Assembly: GCA_030062745.1 (NCBI GenBank)
Contig: CP099842.1
Coordinates: 5,437,822-5,501,821 of the forward strand
Origin: Capitulum mitella
Taxonomy: Eukaryota > Arthropoda > Thecostraca > Pollicipedomorpha > Pollicipedidae
Length of the DNA: 64,000 bases
Direction: 5' to 3'
Under the pieces are notes generated by a model. It ran no database searches and was not told the DNA's origin. It saw nothing but the letters and a program-made list of their open reading frames with translations. The translations under genes were made by a program, and so were the position numbers. The first letter of the stretch is position 1. Each line of letters begins with the position of its first letter. Below, one piece after another: positions 21,801 through 52,453 of this stretch.

Positions 21801-24199
21801 CTGTCTCCAGAAACCTGCTTATGTATACGCCCAGAGCAAGGGCGGCAGGCGAAATGACACGATAACCACACTTTATGCCTCCTCGTATCTCAAACACATT
21901 ACAACGGATATTTTCAAACAGCGTGGAGCTATCCAAAACGACTTCGTTTTGCCCGCTACAGGACGCTGCCGGTGCCGTGCGGCGCCTCACCCAGGGGCAG
22001 TGGTGGTCCATCTTGAGCACGCATTCGTTGCAGACGGAGCAGTGGTGACACCGGTCCGGCTTTATCAGCCGACACTTCTCGCAGTAGCGCACGGCTGCCG
22101 GCGGACCACACTGATCGGCTCGGTCCCCGTCACAGGTCACGGACCCAGTCACGAGTCACGGACCCAGCCGCGGGTCACGGATCCAGTCACGAATCACGGA
22201 CGCAGTCACGGGCCACAGAACCAGTCACTAATCAAGGACCCAGTCACGGATTACGGACGCAGTCATGGGTCACAGACCCAGTCACGGACCACGGACCCAG
22301 TCACAGGTCACGGACCCAGCCACGAATCACGGGCCCGTCACGGGCCACGAACCCAGTCGCGGGTCACGGACCCAATCACGGGTGACGGACGGAGCTCGGC
22401 CGGCCGGCAGCGGCGCCGCCAGACACCATGCGTGTACCGGACGCCGTCAACCTGAGCTCGCCGTGCCTCCCACAGTCCGCCCGGGCCGCTCATGATAGGA
22501 ACCCCACAGCAGAACACGGGCAGAGAGACACAGACACTGCAGACTGCACTGCGGTACAACCTACACAGTACCCAGAGCATCAGCAAAACCACAGATCAGT
22601 TGCAGACGGTCGCCCACCAGAGGAGCACCACACAAACACACATACATTACACCAGCACCACAGCACTGGACATGGTGCTCTGACAATGACGAGCCAAGAT
22701 CACAACAAACGACACTAAGGCACAGCATGACACGTATGCCACAGCAGCACCACAATGTACGAGATGGCACCCCAGCAGCAGAACACCAACAGCACAGGAG
22801 CCTGCATTGTGGCACAACACCCAGACCGCAGCAGCACCGCAACACAACACGCGATACCCCGGAACCAGAACGCTACCACAGCAGTCCCCGAGCATCCTGA
22901 TGTTCCCCCATCACCAGGGGCGGCTGGTCATCACTGCCCCTCCCCCATCCGACACTCCGCGGACAGACCAGGCCCGTCTGAGGAAGGCAGCTCGGGGCCG
23001 CCGCCGCCTCCACGACTGACCGGAGTTCATTGTCCGGTTATGCACGGGCAGGCTGTGTTCGGCCACGTGCTGCTCCAGGATCTGGACCTGTTGTCGGCTG
23101 TCGTCGGTCGACTCGAACAGCTCCAGCTCGGCCGCGCTCAGACGGAACTGCCGGCAGAACACGGGCCGACGTCAGCACAGAGCAGTCCTGCCTCGGTACA
23201 CAGCACTCCTGCCTAAGCGAACAGCTGCGATGTCTCAGCACACAGCCATGATGCCTCAGCACACTGTGATCATATGTGAAAAGAACAACCAGCACACGCC
23301 TATTGCGCTTATCGTGCTGGTATGATAGCACCAGGACCTGGTGTCACATGATGTCACCTAATGTCACCATCTGGTGGTGACAGCAACAGTGGTGTATTAG
23401 CACCCACTTGTGTCATATCAGCACACAGCAGCTAATTCACCACACAACCGCACTGTCAAAACACAGTGAGATTGTTACCAGTATAGGGGCGAGTTCTTTC
23501 AATGAGCAAGCATGCCTTTGAGTTGACTGAGTTTGTGCAACATACTAGTCAATGTTCCTTTGTCATGTTCACAAGCTAACACCAGAACAAGGAGTATTAA
23601 ACTGCATACCTGCTTTGGAACACGGCCGATAGGAGTCATCGTGGTTTGGTAGTAGGCCCATAAGAACAGAACTAGTATCACATGGTACAGAACCAGGTAG
23701 ATGGCCTTCTCCACATTACCTTCAACAGTGACTGTAAAAAAAGGATGATCAGAATAATACATGTGGTAAAGTACAAAATATCGCAAAGATGATCTGTCAC
23801 AGTAAAGTCAGGCAAAATTTAGATGATGGTTGTACATCCAAACATCTGACAAATGACATAGTTGCTAAGGAAGGTAATCACAAACAGAATGTGATGTGAT
23901 TTATATATTTTAGAGATGTGATGACAAGACATTCCACTTCATTTTCATTGGAGATATTCAAAAATAGATGCATACTGATGAGTTATGCAGGACCAGACAC
24001 ACCTATATGCCATACAAGGCTAGACTGGTCAACAGATCAATAGGTACTCACAAATGCAAAGTTCTACGACATATGCGTAGTATGACCAGCCAACCACGCT
24101 TAAAATGAATATGACAGGAATCCACTTGGTGATGAAGATGCAGAATGCACATGGTTTTCTGGCCATGTCTACAATGTTTGCCATCACTGGCTTTGTCAT
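18644..24199 (-). CDS. ZDHHC2/15/20: DHHC palmitoyltransferase, ZDHHC2/15/20 type (9 coding exons)
   Basis: This integral membrane enzyme transfers palmitate from acyl-CoA to protein cysteines. Coding exons (minus strand, in order) are 24199-24052, 23731-23610, 23147-23021, 22094-21991, 21509-21390, 20574-20445, 19812-19686, 19323-19228 and 18803-18688 (or through to 18644). All phases match, giving 363 residues to the last donor or 377 to a read-through stop. TM1 (near 27-46) and TM2 (near 60-78) precede the cysteine-rich domain at about 134-180. It has [13 protein letters not shown] and DHHCPW, with catalytic Cys165. [15 protein letters not shown]3 and TM4 follow. The STLE (TTxE-type) and NFCEVFG (PaCCT-type) motifs lie after TM4. 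The tail ([11 protein letters not shown]) resembles the vertebrate ZDHHC2 tail. Human paralogues are about 365 residues. Choosing among ZDHHC2, 15 and 20 is not meaningful for an invertebrate co-orthologue. Confidence 0.93.
19228..19323 (-). CDS. ZDHHC2/15/20: ZDHHC gene, coding exon 8
   Basis: The exon reads [10 protein letters not shown], equivalent to the vertebrate GDGxxFPxR block, followed by a Ser/Thr-rich tail ([15 protein letters not shown]). Phases fit both neighbours. The donor is CAG|GTGAGC. Confidence 0.9.
19686..19812 (-). CDS. ZDHHC2/15/20: ZDHHC gene, coding exon 7 (PaCCT region)
   Basis: The split codon completes STLE. The exon then reads [14 protein letters not shown] and [16 protein letters not shown], matching the post-TM4 block shared by ZDHHC2, 15 and 20. 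The donor is AAG|GTCAGC. Confidence 0.93.
20445..20574 (-). CDS. ZDHHC2/15/20: ZDHHC gene, coding exon 6 (TM4)
   Basis: It encodes [18 protein letters not shown], helix 4, and [14 protein letters not shown], leading into the TTxE-type motif that is completed by the next exon. The acceptor is TTTCCAG and the donor TTAG|GTGAGC. Confidence 0.94.
21390..21509 (-). CDS. ZDHHC2/15/20: ZDHHC gene, coding exon 5 (end of cysteine-rich domain, TM3)
   Basis: It encodes [19 protein letters not shown], the conserved stretch after DHHCPW, and membrane helix 3, ending RFWR. It is 40 codons, phase 0 on both sides, so the frame is independent of neighbouring splicing. Confidence 0.95.
21991..22094 (-). CDS. 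ZDHHC2/15/20: ZDHHC gene, coding exon 4 (DHHC motif)
   Basis: The exon encodes [18 protein letters not shown], then [16 protein letters not shown]. These are the zinc-binding cysteines and histidines and the catalytic DHHC. The acceptor is GCCGGCAG and the donor TGG|GTGAGG. All residues expected for activity are present. Confidence 0.96.
22130..22390. repeat. Tandem array of ACGGACCCAGTCACGGGTC-type units
   Basis: About thirteen copies of a 19-20 bp unit (GTCACGGGTCACGGACCCA and variants) lie within the ZDHHC intron, only ~35 bp upstream of the acceptor of the DHHC exon. The unit is not derived from a neighbouring exon. Confidence 0.88.
23021..23147 (-). CDS. ZDHHC2/15/20: ZDHHC gene, coding exon 3 (linker to the cysteine-rich domain)
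   Basis: It encodes [13 protein letters not shown] and the basic/acidic linker ending [10 protein letters not shown], which aligns in position with the vertebrate FHLS...IYTRTMSG linker. The acceptor is CCGGCAG. The donor is the weaker CCG|GTCAGT. Confidence 0.9.
23610..23731 (-). CDS. ZDHHC2/15/20: ZDHHC gene, coding exon 2 (TM2)
   Basis: The acceptor is a T-rich tract plus ACAG, and the donor is CAG|GTATGC. It encodes [18 protein letters not shown], the second membrane helix, and the cytosolic start of the linker (GRVPKQ). The split codon at the 5' side makes Phe. Confidence 0.92.
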
Positions 24200-24207
24200 C
24201 ACAAAAC
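24052..24207 (-). CDS. ZDHHC2/15/20: ZDHHC gene, first coding exon (start and TM1)
   Basis: The exon follows TGTTACAG and has 8 non-coding bases before ATG (24199-24197). It reads [17 protein letters not shown] and then TM1 with the family motif [13 protein letters not shown] second in-frame Met (residue 6) is an alternative start. The donor is TTT|GTGAGT. An upstream 5' UTR exon is required. Confidence 0.9.
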
Positions 24208-26049
24208 CTGTAACATATAAGGGAAACAGTTAGCAAATAATACTTACATTTACAGTGAATGAAGAATAAACATGGAAATAAATTGGAGAGTTTGTTATGC
24301 ATATAGAATCCCATCTTGTGGGCCCAAATCCAAGACCTAATTGTAGCAGGGGCCCAGACCTTCCTCACTGTTAAACATATTGTAAAGTTTGATATTTTTA
24401 CAATCCATAGCCAAACAGAGCATAGCAACACACATCCTAAAACCCACAATGCCTCCACACCCTTACATCAAGGAACTGGTTAACATCATCCATAGGACAT
24501 GGGTGACGTCATCCATCGATCGTCCATTCGCCCATGCTAACCAATCCATGGGAGGACCTGTTCATGATCTCTTGAAGAAAATGCAACCTTTATGGCACAA
24601 AGGCAGTAGAATTTATAGCAGAAAATGAGAGCAACTTTATCAACTAGTCCACAGTGTAGTCCAAAATAAACAAAACATTGCACACAGCCTGACAGACCCA
24701 AAAAAGCTAGCAGAAAATATGTATTTGGCTATTTGGCTACAGCAGAGATGCAATCTCTCCACAAAAGCTAAACAAATATACCATTCTATGCAGAGACACA
24801 TTCCATGGTATTTTCTGAGAAATATGATATCTGGTGCTAAAAAATAGATTCTAATTTTCTGCACCAAACATCTGCAATGAGCAGAAGAAGAGGAAAACAA
24901 ACCAAAGCCCATCCAATGACAGAGCCATGCAGGAGTGCAGCTAGGACATTCTTGGGGGGATACAGTTCAGTGTGAATTAAAAGCATACAAGAACTGCCTG
25001 CTGGGAAGATGATGTGCTATGGTTTCCACAAACAATGCAGGCCCAAGGGGGGCCTACACCCCCAAGATCCCCCTTTGGCTGCACCAGTGGAACTATGTCT
25101 TATAGCTCTGAGCATTGTTTTTTTACATGGGGATCATGAACTAAATGCATGAATCAGAGCTGCTGAATCGGAGTTGGTAGGCCTTAAATCTGAATCAACT
25201 TGACTCTAGAAATCTGAGTGAAGCATGTCAATTCCCCAACTTAAAAAAATATTTGGAGTGGTTCCATTTGATCATGTTTTGATCAACCATGCTTGTATGG
25301 CTGTTCAGAGATGACCATTACAACATAAATTTTGCAGTGTTGTTTTACAAATGTGCTCCTGGCTCAGTACAATAAGTACAACAGAGCTCCTGACAATAAG
25401 CACTAGCAGGAGCTGGGTGAGGGCACCAGTCCACAAAAAAACCAAGTAGATGGAAACTTGTGTGCACCATCTCCCATCACTGGGTGCAACCAGGAATTAT
25501 GATGAACCAAAATGTCTCAGCATCCTCCAAAGAAAATGCCACAGTGATGACAGTATTTTAGGCATTGAAAATCCTGCACCACAGATTAATGGAGAATTGC
25601 ACCTCATATGGGTGGCACTATTTGGCTCAAAAGTGCTACCAATGGAAACAGCATCTTCTGACCAGTCAATGATTACTGTCACAGATACAAGACTCCCAAA
25701 CCACCAGATAAAATCATGATTCCAGGATGGCATGTCAAATCCACCAGCTGCCTCTGGCATGTCACTGGTTAGGAGTGTGTGAAGGGATGTTCTACCCTCT
25801 ACAATGGGGTGTGGAGGATACTCAGCTATCTACCTGGAAATACAGGACAGAAATGTTGTGCCCAAGGTGCAGCCGGTAAAGGAGGAGGCATCAATGCACC
25901 CTAATCACCTGTCAACTGTGCCTCAAATGGCGACTGGTGAAAATATGCAATGGTCCGTTTCCTGGTACAATGAACTCGCACCACTGGTGGGTAAAGAAAA
26001 GAATAGGGCGACTATGCATGATCTCGAGCGACCCAGGAAGAGTAACCAG

Positions 26050-26475
26050 ACCAAGGTCCAGGGTTCATACAGGAAAAGGTTTGTAGCTTGGTTTGTAAAC
26101 ATAAGGTTCATATGGGGAAAAGAGTAGTCGGACAAGACAAGATTTGTATCCGCAGGTGGATATAGGACACCAGAGGATGCAGGCTGATAAAGGGTGCGAT
26201 CTGACTTGGCTTGAGGTTAACATAACCTAACCTCTAACTAAGAGATGTAAGGTTTGGTTAGGCTAGGCTGCTACTTTAGGTCCATACTTTTTCCAATACC
26301 AACCTTTTCTGATATGAACCTTAAGTTTACAAACATTTGATTCAGGACTTTTCCTTACAAGTCTTTTCTCTTACAAACCATTTTTGTACAAGCATTTCAC
26401 AGTACAAACCTTGCCCAGCACATGGCCCCTCTTGAGATATAACCTCACACCTGGGTTCACATGACCTAACCTCTT
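26050..26475. repeat. Second, decayed copy of the GTTCGT/telomere-like fold-back repeat
   Basis: The sense arm reads AGGAAAAGGTTTGTAG-type units and the opposite arm CAAACCTT-type units. The core on the - strand reads CCTAAAGTAGCAGCCTAGCC, against CCTAAAATAGTAGCTTAGCC in the 4.8-5.8 kb copy. Where the first copy has TTCGT this one mostly has TTTGT, consistent with CpG decay in the depleted domain. Confidence 0.75.
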
Positions 26476-27150
26476 CATTTAACAGAACCAAGTCCTCTCA
26501 CACCCTTATAGGGGCCTACAGCCTCTAGTATCCCATACGCCTTCTGTACGTGTTGTGCCTATAGCACAACATTACATCCCATGAACATCCCCCTGCAATA
26601 AATGAAAGGCAGAATATCCATCAAGTTAGTGTGGAAAGCAAGTCTACAAATCCTATACATTCACAGCCATTGTCTGTGGCCCCACTGTCACAGGTGATGA
26701 GCTACCAGGGTGGGTTAATGTCTGCCCAATTGTTACCAGTGCAACCTAAGCCAAAGTCACTGTTTGGGATACTAGAGGCTGCACTCTGTCCAACACAGGT
26801 TAGGTGATGTGAGGCCAGTATAGGCTATTTCTAAATAGAGACTGTATGCTGGGCTAGCTATATAGTAATAATTTACATGGTTACTATACATTGTTATTAT
26901 ACATTATCAGGCTTTTGTACATTTCTTAAGAACTATCCCAATGAGGTAATCTGTCAAAAATAGAATGCTGCCAGGCTGTCATGTGTAATCTATCACAAGG
27001 CACATAGCCAGAATTTTCCTCACGGGAGGACCAAATGTCAAATTTTATCATAAGTGACTGGTATATGATGAGATTTATAGGAAAAGGTAGCAATTTTATA
27101 TAATTTGCATCATATTTAATGCACATGAAAGCATATAATCTTTCCTTCTG

Positions 27151-27154
<4 letters not shown>

Positions 27155-27208
<54 letters not shown>
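27155..27208. repeat. (TA)n microsatellite
   Basis: Fifty-four bases of uninterrupted AT/TA dinucleotides lie in the proposed ZDHHC 5' intron. Confidence 0.95.
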
Positions 27209-27211
<3 letters not shown>

Positions 27212-27935
27212 CACTATCCTCTATTCTTGCAAAAATGCCATTTATGTGTGCACTGTGCAAGCACATCCAAGCAGTGCCACTAGCATGCACTGCTTGGGGG
27301 CCATGAGGGGCCATGAGAGGCCCCCAAGGAGAGGGGCCATGGTCCCCATGGCTCCCTACCTATCAACCACTCAAGGTTGTAAACAAACCACCATTTAAGA
27401 ATGTGTGCATGATACACACTGCTTTTCACAAGTTTTCTTGGTTTCAGCATGGGATATGTTCTAAAGGTGTGCTGTTCTGCAGTAAATTAATCATTTTGTA
27501 CACAAAATTTCCATGATTTTTTAAATGGATGTGCAGAATGCTGACACAACCATATTTCCTGCACCCATGCACATAATAAGAACTTGTCAAGGCTGCCATA
27601 CTTTTCAGCTGGTTCCTGGCAAACAAGATAATACTATAAAGCTAACTGATAAAGCTTAGCTATGAAACAGGATACAACAGTTTACTTTCACACAAAATAT
27701 TTTTGCATAAAATCTATGGTCACCAATGATTTGTCAACTAAATGCCTTAACAGTACCATATTGTGAAAAAGGAGAATGCAATGCAGAATACAAAAGCTAG
27801 TTACAATTTAATCAGAATTAAGGCACTTATCCGACTTATACAAAGAACCATGACAAATATTTCCACCATTTGGCCCCAAAAACACTCGTCCCCTCCCAAT
27901 AAGTCCCTCTGGATCCACCTTGAAAGGCCTCTTAC

Positions 27936-28130
27936 CTTGAACGTGGAGAACGATTGATCACGGGTCGTTTAGGGTTAAAAACTAGGGCTGACAGTATAGA
28001 GGCGTTTCGAGGGACAAAGGTCTTTGGTGACTTCCGGACTTCCCCATAAGCATTACCCAAGCATGAGTCACGCTATGACATTGAGTCACCCGCGGACGCA
28101 ATCACCGTGTAAACACCAACCACCTTCGAC
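27936..28130 (-). promoter_or_regulatory. Candidate promoter and 5' UTR exon of the ZDHHC gene
   Basis: On the - strand a strong donor (TTCAAG|GTAAGAG, exon end at 27936) follows CpG-containing, non-coding sequence. About 95 bp upstream is an ETS-type site (TCCGGAAGTC near 28029-28038). Two AP-1-type TGAGTCA sites follow at 28064-28070 and 28082-28088. The sharp return of CpG here fits an unmethylated promoter. No transcript evidence is available; the assignment to this gene is inferred from strand, position and the need for an upstream exon. Confidence 0.4.
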
Positions 28131-29940
28131 AATCGGGTCCAAGGATGTATGAACTGTGCACTCTAACGACACTAAATGACAGACAGAAGATACTAAAACA
28201 CCGGATTTATTATGTATATAGGAATGAAAAATGAATAAATGAATGAATCAAAATGAATAATATACAAAATTATTCATTAGTTTTTATCCATCCAACAAAA
28301 AAACAATGACATCATTCGATTAGGGAAAAAGCGGTCTGCAAGATCACTGTAAATTGGCGGCCGTACACACGACCCATCTTAAAATAAAATTTGTAACCTT
28401 CACTCTTTAACTATCCCACTCATCACATTGTCCATAAGGTTAATGACCATTCTCATCGTCCAGAACTACAACGGTGTATATATGAATATACATATGGATT
28501 GTGTGCTTTGGTGTGTTTTTATTTGTGTCCGCTGAGTGCTGTTTTTAACACGTCCTTCCCTTTGAACTTTATCACGACAATCTGGAGAGCAATTTTAGCA
28601 ATGTAATGTTTCCACTGTTAATGCATACAAACACCAGTGGTAATATAACGTATGTCACGAAATCGGGTCACGTCTGCCTTTTCACTGCACGCAATGGACT
28701 AGATTGTAGAACAGGGTAATAGTTACGTTATGGTGCATACTCTTTGTCTTCAGGGGTCATAAAGCGAAATGCAGAGTGCTCGGGAATAGAGTGCACGAGG
28801 TGGAACGCACTGTGGAAAAGTGGTTCGTTGGTGGTCGGGACCAGAACGACGACTGGAAACTACGTCAGTAGGCCGCGCTACCGTCCAACCTCTCACCGAG
28901 CATCGAAGATGGCCCGATGAACAGCCGGCGCACCCAGTGAGCGGGACTACCGCCTAGCCGTGACGTGATGACCGATTAGACGAGGGCCTGTTGGTGTCGC
29001 CGGCACTGGAGATGCTGGGACGCCGTGTGAACAAGTGGTTACCAGTGAACAGGTGGTGCGGTAACTGCATGAGGCGCTAGACAGCGCGCTATGTACGCGC
29101 GTGCAATGTGATTTCAGTGTCACGCAGTAGCACGGCTTAGACGGCTTACGGGGGCGGATGGATGGGACAGGATGTTCAAGACTTGACAGGCGCAGGAGTG
29201 GTTCGAGAGACGTGCCGACAACTCTGCCGTGCAAAGAACGTAGAGGTGGTGCGGCAGCTACGCGAGGAGTTGGCCTGCACCGACTGAGTGATGTGGTGTA
29301 TCCGGAGACGTGTGGTTTGGCGTGCCATGCGGGTGAGCAGGCAATGTGTGCCGCGTCTTGAGCTGGCACATGGCGGCTCAAAAGCGCCTCTCGGATGTCG
29401 TTAAGTGTTTTTAGCGTAGAAAGTCGTGTGTTTCGAGTGGACTGGGGCAAGCAGCGCAACAGTCTTGAGTTTTCGGCACCAGTTCCAGCGCTGAGCTTAG
29501 CAGTGTGATAAGTGAGCAGTCCAGGTTTTAAGTTGATTTTAGTTCCAGGCCTTTTGCAAAGCGTGTTCTTCCTTGTTAAGATAACAAAGCAATTCAGATA
29601 GGAGGGGGAAGATGTTTGCCGTGACATTTGGTGCACGCAACGTAGCTTTTGTGCTGCCATCCGGTGGGCGTGTGTGGAACCTTTGCGATCGGATTTTGTA
29701 GCGAGCCAGTTTGTCGCGGTACTTCTTGTTGCTAGTACTGTTTGGAAATAAAGATCGAACTGTGACACTAGTATCCAACGAATGTGATTGATAATGCAGG
29801 ACCAGTAAACAAATCCGGTTCACCTGATCATTCGAGATGTGTGGCTGCTTTGTCCGTGTCCGTCGTAACGTAATATGTATTATATGCACCCCGGATTCAG
29901 CTAGGGTCGGCCCTGATTGATCACGCGTGATCACAGGTCA

Positions 29941-30340
29941 GACCCAGATAAATTGATGGGCCCAGATGCAGCCCATGCACATCGGTTGAGCCCACATGTA
30001 GCCCCGATGAAACTTGCATGCAGCCCAGATAAAGCCCACATGCAGCCCAGATGAAACCTGCATGCAGCTCAGATGAAGCTCACATGCAGCCCAGATGAAG
30101 CCCACACACACCCTAGATAAAGCCCACGATGACCCTACATACGGCTCACATAACGCCCACACAAATCCCAGGTGAACAAACATGGGTCCCACATACAGCC
30201 TAGATGAAGCCCATACACATATCATCTGGGACCCATTTGGTTTCAAGGGACATAACCAGATGGGGCTATATGGGTAGCCGAGATGGGCCCCACATGGGTG
30301 CCCATATAGGACTCAGATGGGCCTCATTTGGGACTGCTGA
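29941..30340. repeat. Array of GCCCACATGCAGCCCAGATGAA units
   Basis: A ~15 bp motif (CCCAGATGAAGCCCA) and its ~30 bp dimer repeat with divergence. The second part (30.2-30.34 kb) has GATGGG-rich related units on the other strand. Open frames here are repeat artefacts. Confidence 0.75.
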
Positions 30341-30479
30341 CTGGGATATATATATACATGTCCGTGAAGTCATCAACGAAAACGAAAACGACATTACGAA
30401 CGATAACATATTTCGACGAAAACGCATCATTACTGGGGAATTAATGTCATTCGAAGGGATAACGAATCCGAGGTCTGTT

Positions 30480-31660
30480 CTCACCTAAGGTCAAAAGGTA
30501 CAAAGATCAGGGTCAAATGAAGCGTCCTAAACCCATGTACCTTTTTACGCATAATTGGCGCCACATACCATGAAGTGATGAGCACCAATCAACAGAACAA
30601 CTTAAAGTCTAGGTGGGTCATCCGCCATAATTGACCTCAAGGTCAAACGCCATGGTAAAAACGAGCGTTGAAAACGCATCTGGCATCTGGCTCCGGATCA
30701 CCCATTTACTTTGATTTTAGGTTAAAATCTCCGGCGACATTTTCGCCTTCATTACAGCTTTTACATCCCGTCGCGACTACAAAGCTTACCAAAGATCAAC
30801 TACTTAAATGTTTGGAAGGATCAACGTGTCCCCGTGACCTTAGGGCATAGTGTCACGTGTCACGTGACCTTAGGTCAAAACTTGCGGTGCGGTTTTTATT
30901 CTTATCGCCACTTTTCCCGGTCATCGTTACCCATTTTGATGAAAGTCGTGGTGACAAAGGCCAGTAACGCAGGGACTTTAACATAGGTCACACTCCGATA
31001 ATGACCTCAATTAAAAATCTCTGGTATTGTCCTTTACCGTCAACGTTTACTTGACACTCACCGGCGTCATTTTTCCTCTTTTGTGAAAGCCAGAAGTCTT
31101 AAACACCAGTTATACGAAAGGGTTGTCACTCGGGATAAGCCACCATTCACCTTAACCCGGGGAGAAATTATCCGCCCATGCTTGCTCATGTCAGGATCTT
31201 CCTTTTGGATGTTGTTCCGTCTTCGCGTATTGGGTAGCTGGGTATTCCACGTCGTTGTGGCTGGCGGCCATGGAATTCCAGCCAGCAGCTTTAGGGTCGT
31301 AATTAACATCAAGATCAGACTATCATGTGTGTTGGGAAAAAACCGCTTTAGTGATTTTTGGCACATTGACATTCATATGAACGGGTCTCAATAACTCACA
31401 AAAGTCATGAATGTGAAGAATAGCACCAGAGACGTTGACATTACGTCAAACTCGCGATGCCAGGCTCAAAACCATTGTTTAATTGGTTGGCGGTACCTTG
31501 ACTTCCATATGAGCGGGTCACGACTCGCAAAAGTCGTGACTAGGGTGCAAAACGGCACCTCAGGTTTCGACCTAAGGTCGAGGCCAAATGGTGACCTCCA
31601 TCCTCATTAAGTAAATGATCTTTGGCACCCTGGCTGTTATATTAACGGGTCGCGACGGAT
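30480..31660. repeat. Divergent ~130 bp repeats rich in AGGTCA half-sites
   Basis: Units recognisable near 31356, 31489 and 31621 share TTGGCACC, TTGACATTCATATGA, CGGGTC and AAAAGTC at a spacing near 133 bp. Older units precede them. AGGTCA/TGACCT hexamers recur, including everted pairs such as TGACCTTAGGTCA (30865-30877). Confidence 0.6.
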
Positions 31661-33187
31661 CTCTGATCAAGCGCTCTAATGCACATGCAGATCCGCATGC
31701 ATCGTGCTGTCATAGACGACAAGGATTTGCCCTCGCCGCACTGCGGCCTATGCAGCTACGGAGCCGAATTTACGCCGCTTGACGGAATGACAGACTTCTG
31801 CTGTTCTGGAGCTCGTCTACCACGCCTCAGGCACGATTCTGCGGTGGTCAGTGAAACAGCAAAGAAAAGGCCTGCGGCCATCGGCAAATGCGTCACATTT
31901 GAGGACGATTTCTGTTACAAGATGTACAACGCCTGGCTCAATGACGTTGCATGGCAAGGCCGGCCACGACGTCTTCTTTTATATGTCGTACCGTCTGCGA
32001 TTATTAGTGTCTGCAATGATTCACATCCGGTGTAGAATCGGTTAAACGAACGAAGTTTGTTTCTCGTCACGTGTATTACTGCCTCTTAGTATAACTCAAG
32101 CACATTTCAACACAACGGGGCATGACAGATTTTCCTGCGACAATGTACTCAGTCCAAAGGATTGCTACAAACTAAATTTTAGGTTTGTCTGGTCAATAAC
32201 TGCAGCTTATACAAACACTTATGCAACCTCGTTCTCTCGTCCTCTCCTCACTTTCCTTCCAACGTCTTTTTCGCTCCCCGATGCAATCTCCCCTCTCTCG
32301 TTCTTCCCTCGTTTCTACATACATATTACATGCATCCCAATCCAATCAGCCCACGCGTAAATGTCTTCCTCTCCTCTCTCGCGTCTGGCACACTCGCCAA
32401 ATCGCGCACTGCCACTCATTTCGAATCCTTCAGTCCTTTCTCAGGACAAAAATAGCGCACAGGTAATACTGGGTCTATGTACAAGTATTGGCACGCGGCG
32501 TTCACAGAGTGCCATATGCTTTCTTGTACTCCATGGCACTGGATGGCTTTCTAAACTGAAGTGTAGGCAGACCACCACCACTGTACATGTCACACTTTGA
32601 GCAACTATAACGGTAGCTACCAAATGAGGTGGTAGTTGGGGCATTGGCCCTCAGTACTTGGACGGTCCGGAGGCGAACAATGACACGCACTTGGTCTTCT
32701 ACATTAACAGTTTCTTAACACCACACACACAGACATGCACAAATGCACATTCACCTTAACACCTACGCAGGTTTGCGCAAAACGTGAGTTAAATGTCATG
32801 GGGAGTTGCCACGACGACAGCTACAACCCGAGAAGGAAGTGGTTTCAGGTGTGAGTACAAAGCAGCTGAAAAGGGCCAACAACGTCGCCAACAAAACGGA
32901 GGACACTCGCAACCTCACCCGACGACCCGTGCAGAGGGCGCAGTTGTCTGAAGCCGCGCCGGGCACTGACACACCCTGCCGCCACCGGCCGCTTACAGTC
33001 GCCGGACGTCCCGCGGACGGCCGACTAGCGACCAAACAGCGGAGTCGACGACCCCGCTCGGCCCCTGGAGCCGGGCGGCGCGGCGCCGTCGGCGGCGGAC
33101 CGGAACCGTCGTGAGCAGAGCTACCGACCCGACTGGACATGAGGTACCTAGATCGCGGCAATAAATAGGAGCGCCACCGGCCGCCGG

Positions 33188-52115
<18,928 letters not shown>

Positions 52116-52453
52116 CTGTAGCAGGAAAACCGAGTCAGAACGCGATGGCGAATACAGTCGGACGACAAATACTCCCCCCCCAAAAAAAACATGACCGTCT
52201 TAGCGCAGGACAGCGAACGGATATCGCACAAAATCTGCCCGAAACATGCATTTTCGTCAAGCTTCTGTTGCGATCTCAACCGCAGCTTAAGCCATGGAAA
52301 AAGTTATCAGTGTTCTAGGTGTAAGACCTCGTAAAAAGAGTGTGGGTGCTGAGCAGGTTGTTTCATGTCACAAGATTTTCTGAAACATTTACTGCAGCTC
52401 TTATATTTCAGTTGCAATGCTTCGGCTCACTGATCCCAAGATATCAGTGTCGA

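Larger units (their letters stand above)
23350..27930. other. CpG-depleted domain over the 5' part of the ZDHHC gene
   Basis: CG dinucleotides nearly vanish here, to a few per kilobase, while TG and CA are abundant. Flanking DNA on both sides is CpG-rich. The domain covers the first two coding exons and the proposed 5' UTR intron. It ends sharply close to the proposed first exon at about 27.94 kb. Intergenic-looking parts (24.2-27.15 kb) hold no exon I can support. Confidence 0.75.
28131..33187. other. Intergenic region between ZDHHC and ABTB genes
   Basis: No exon is supported. A 273-codon open frame at 28947-29768 (-) lacks family resemblance and sits in sequence that looks like an old repeat; a poly(A)-signal-like AATAAAG near 29746 lies on the other strand. 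The interval carries the arrays at 29.94-30.34 kb and 30.48-31.66 kb. The 3' UTR of the ABTB gene should occupy the end nearest 33187. Confidence 0.5.

Noticed and set aside
28947-29768. 273-codon open frame on the - strand, and a possible solo LTR around 28.65-29.94 kb
   Set aside because: The protein has no family resemblance. I looked for TG...CA ends with a matching target-site duplication and could not find a convincing pair, and no reverse transcriptase or primer-binding site is visible.
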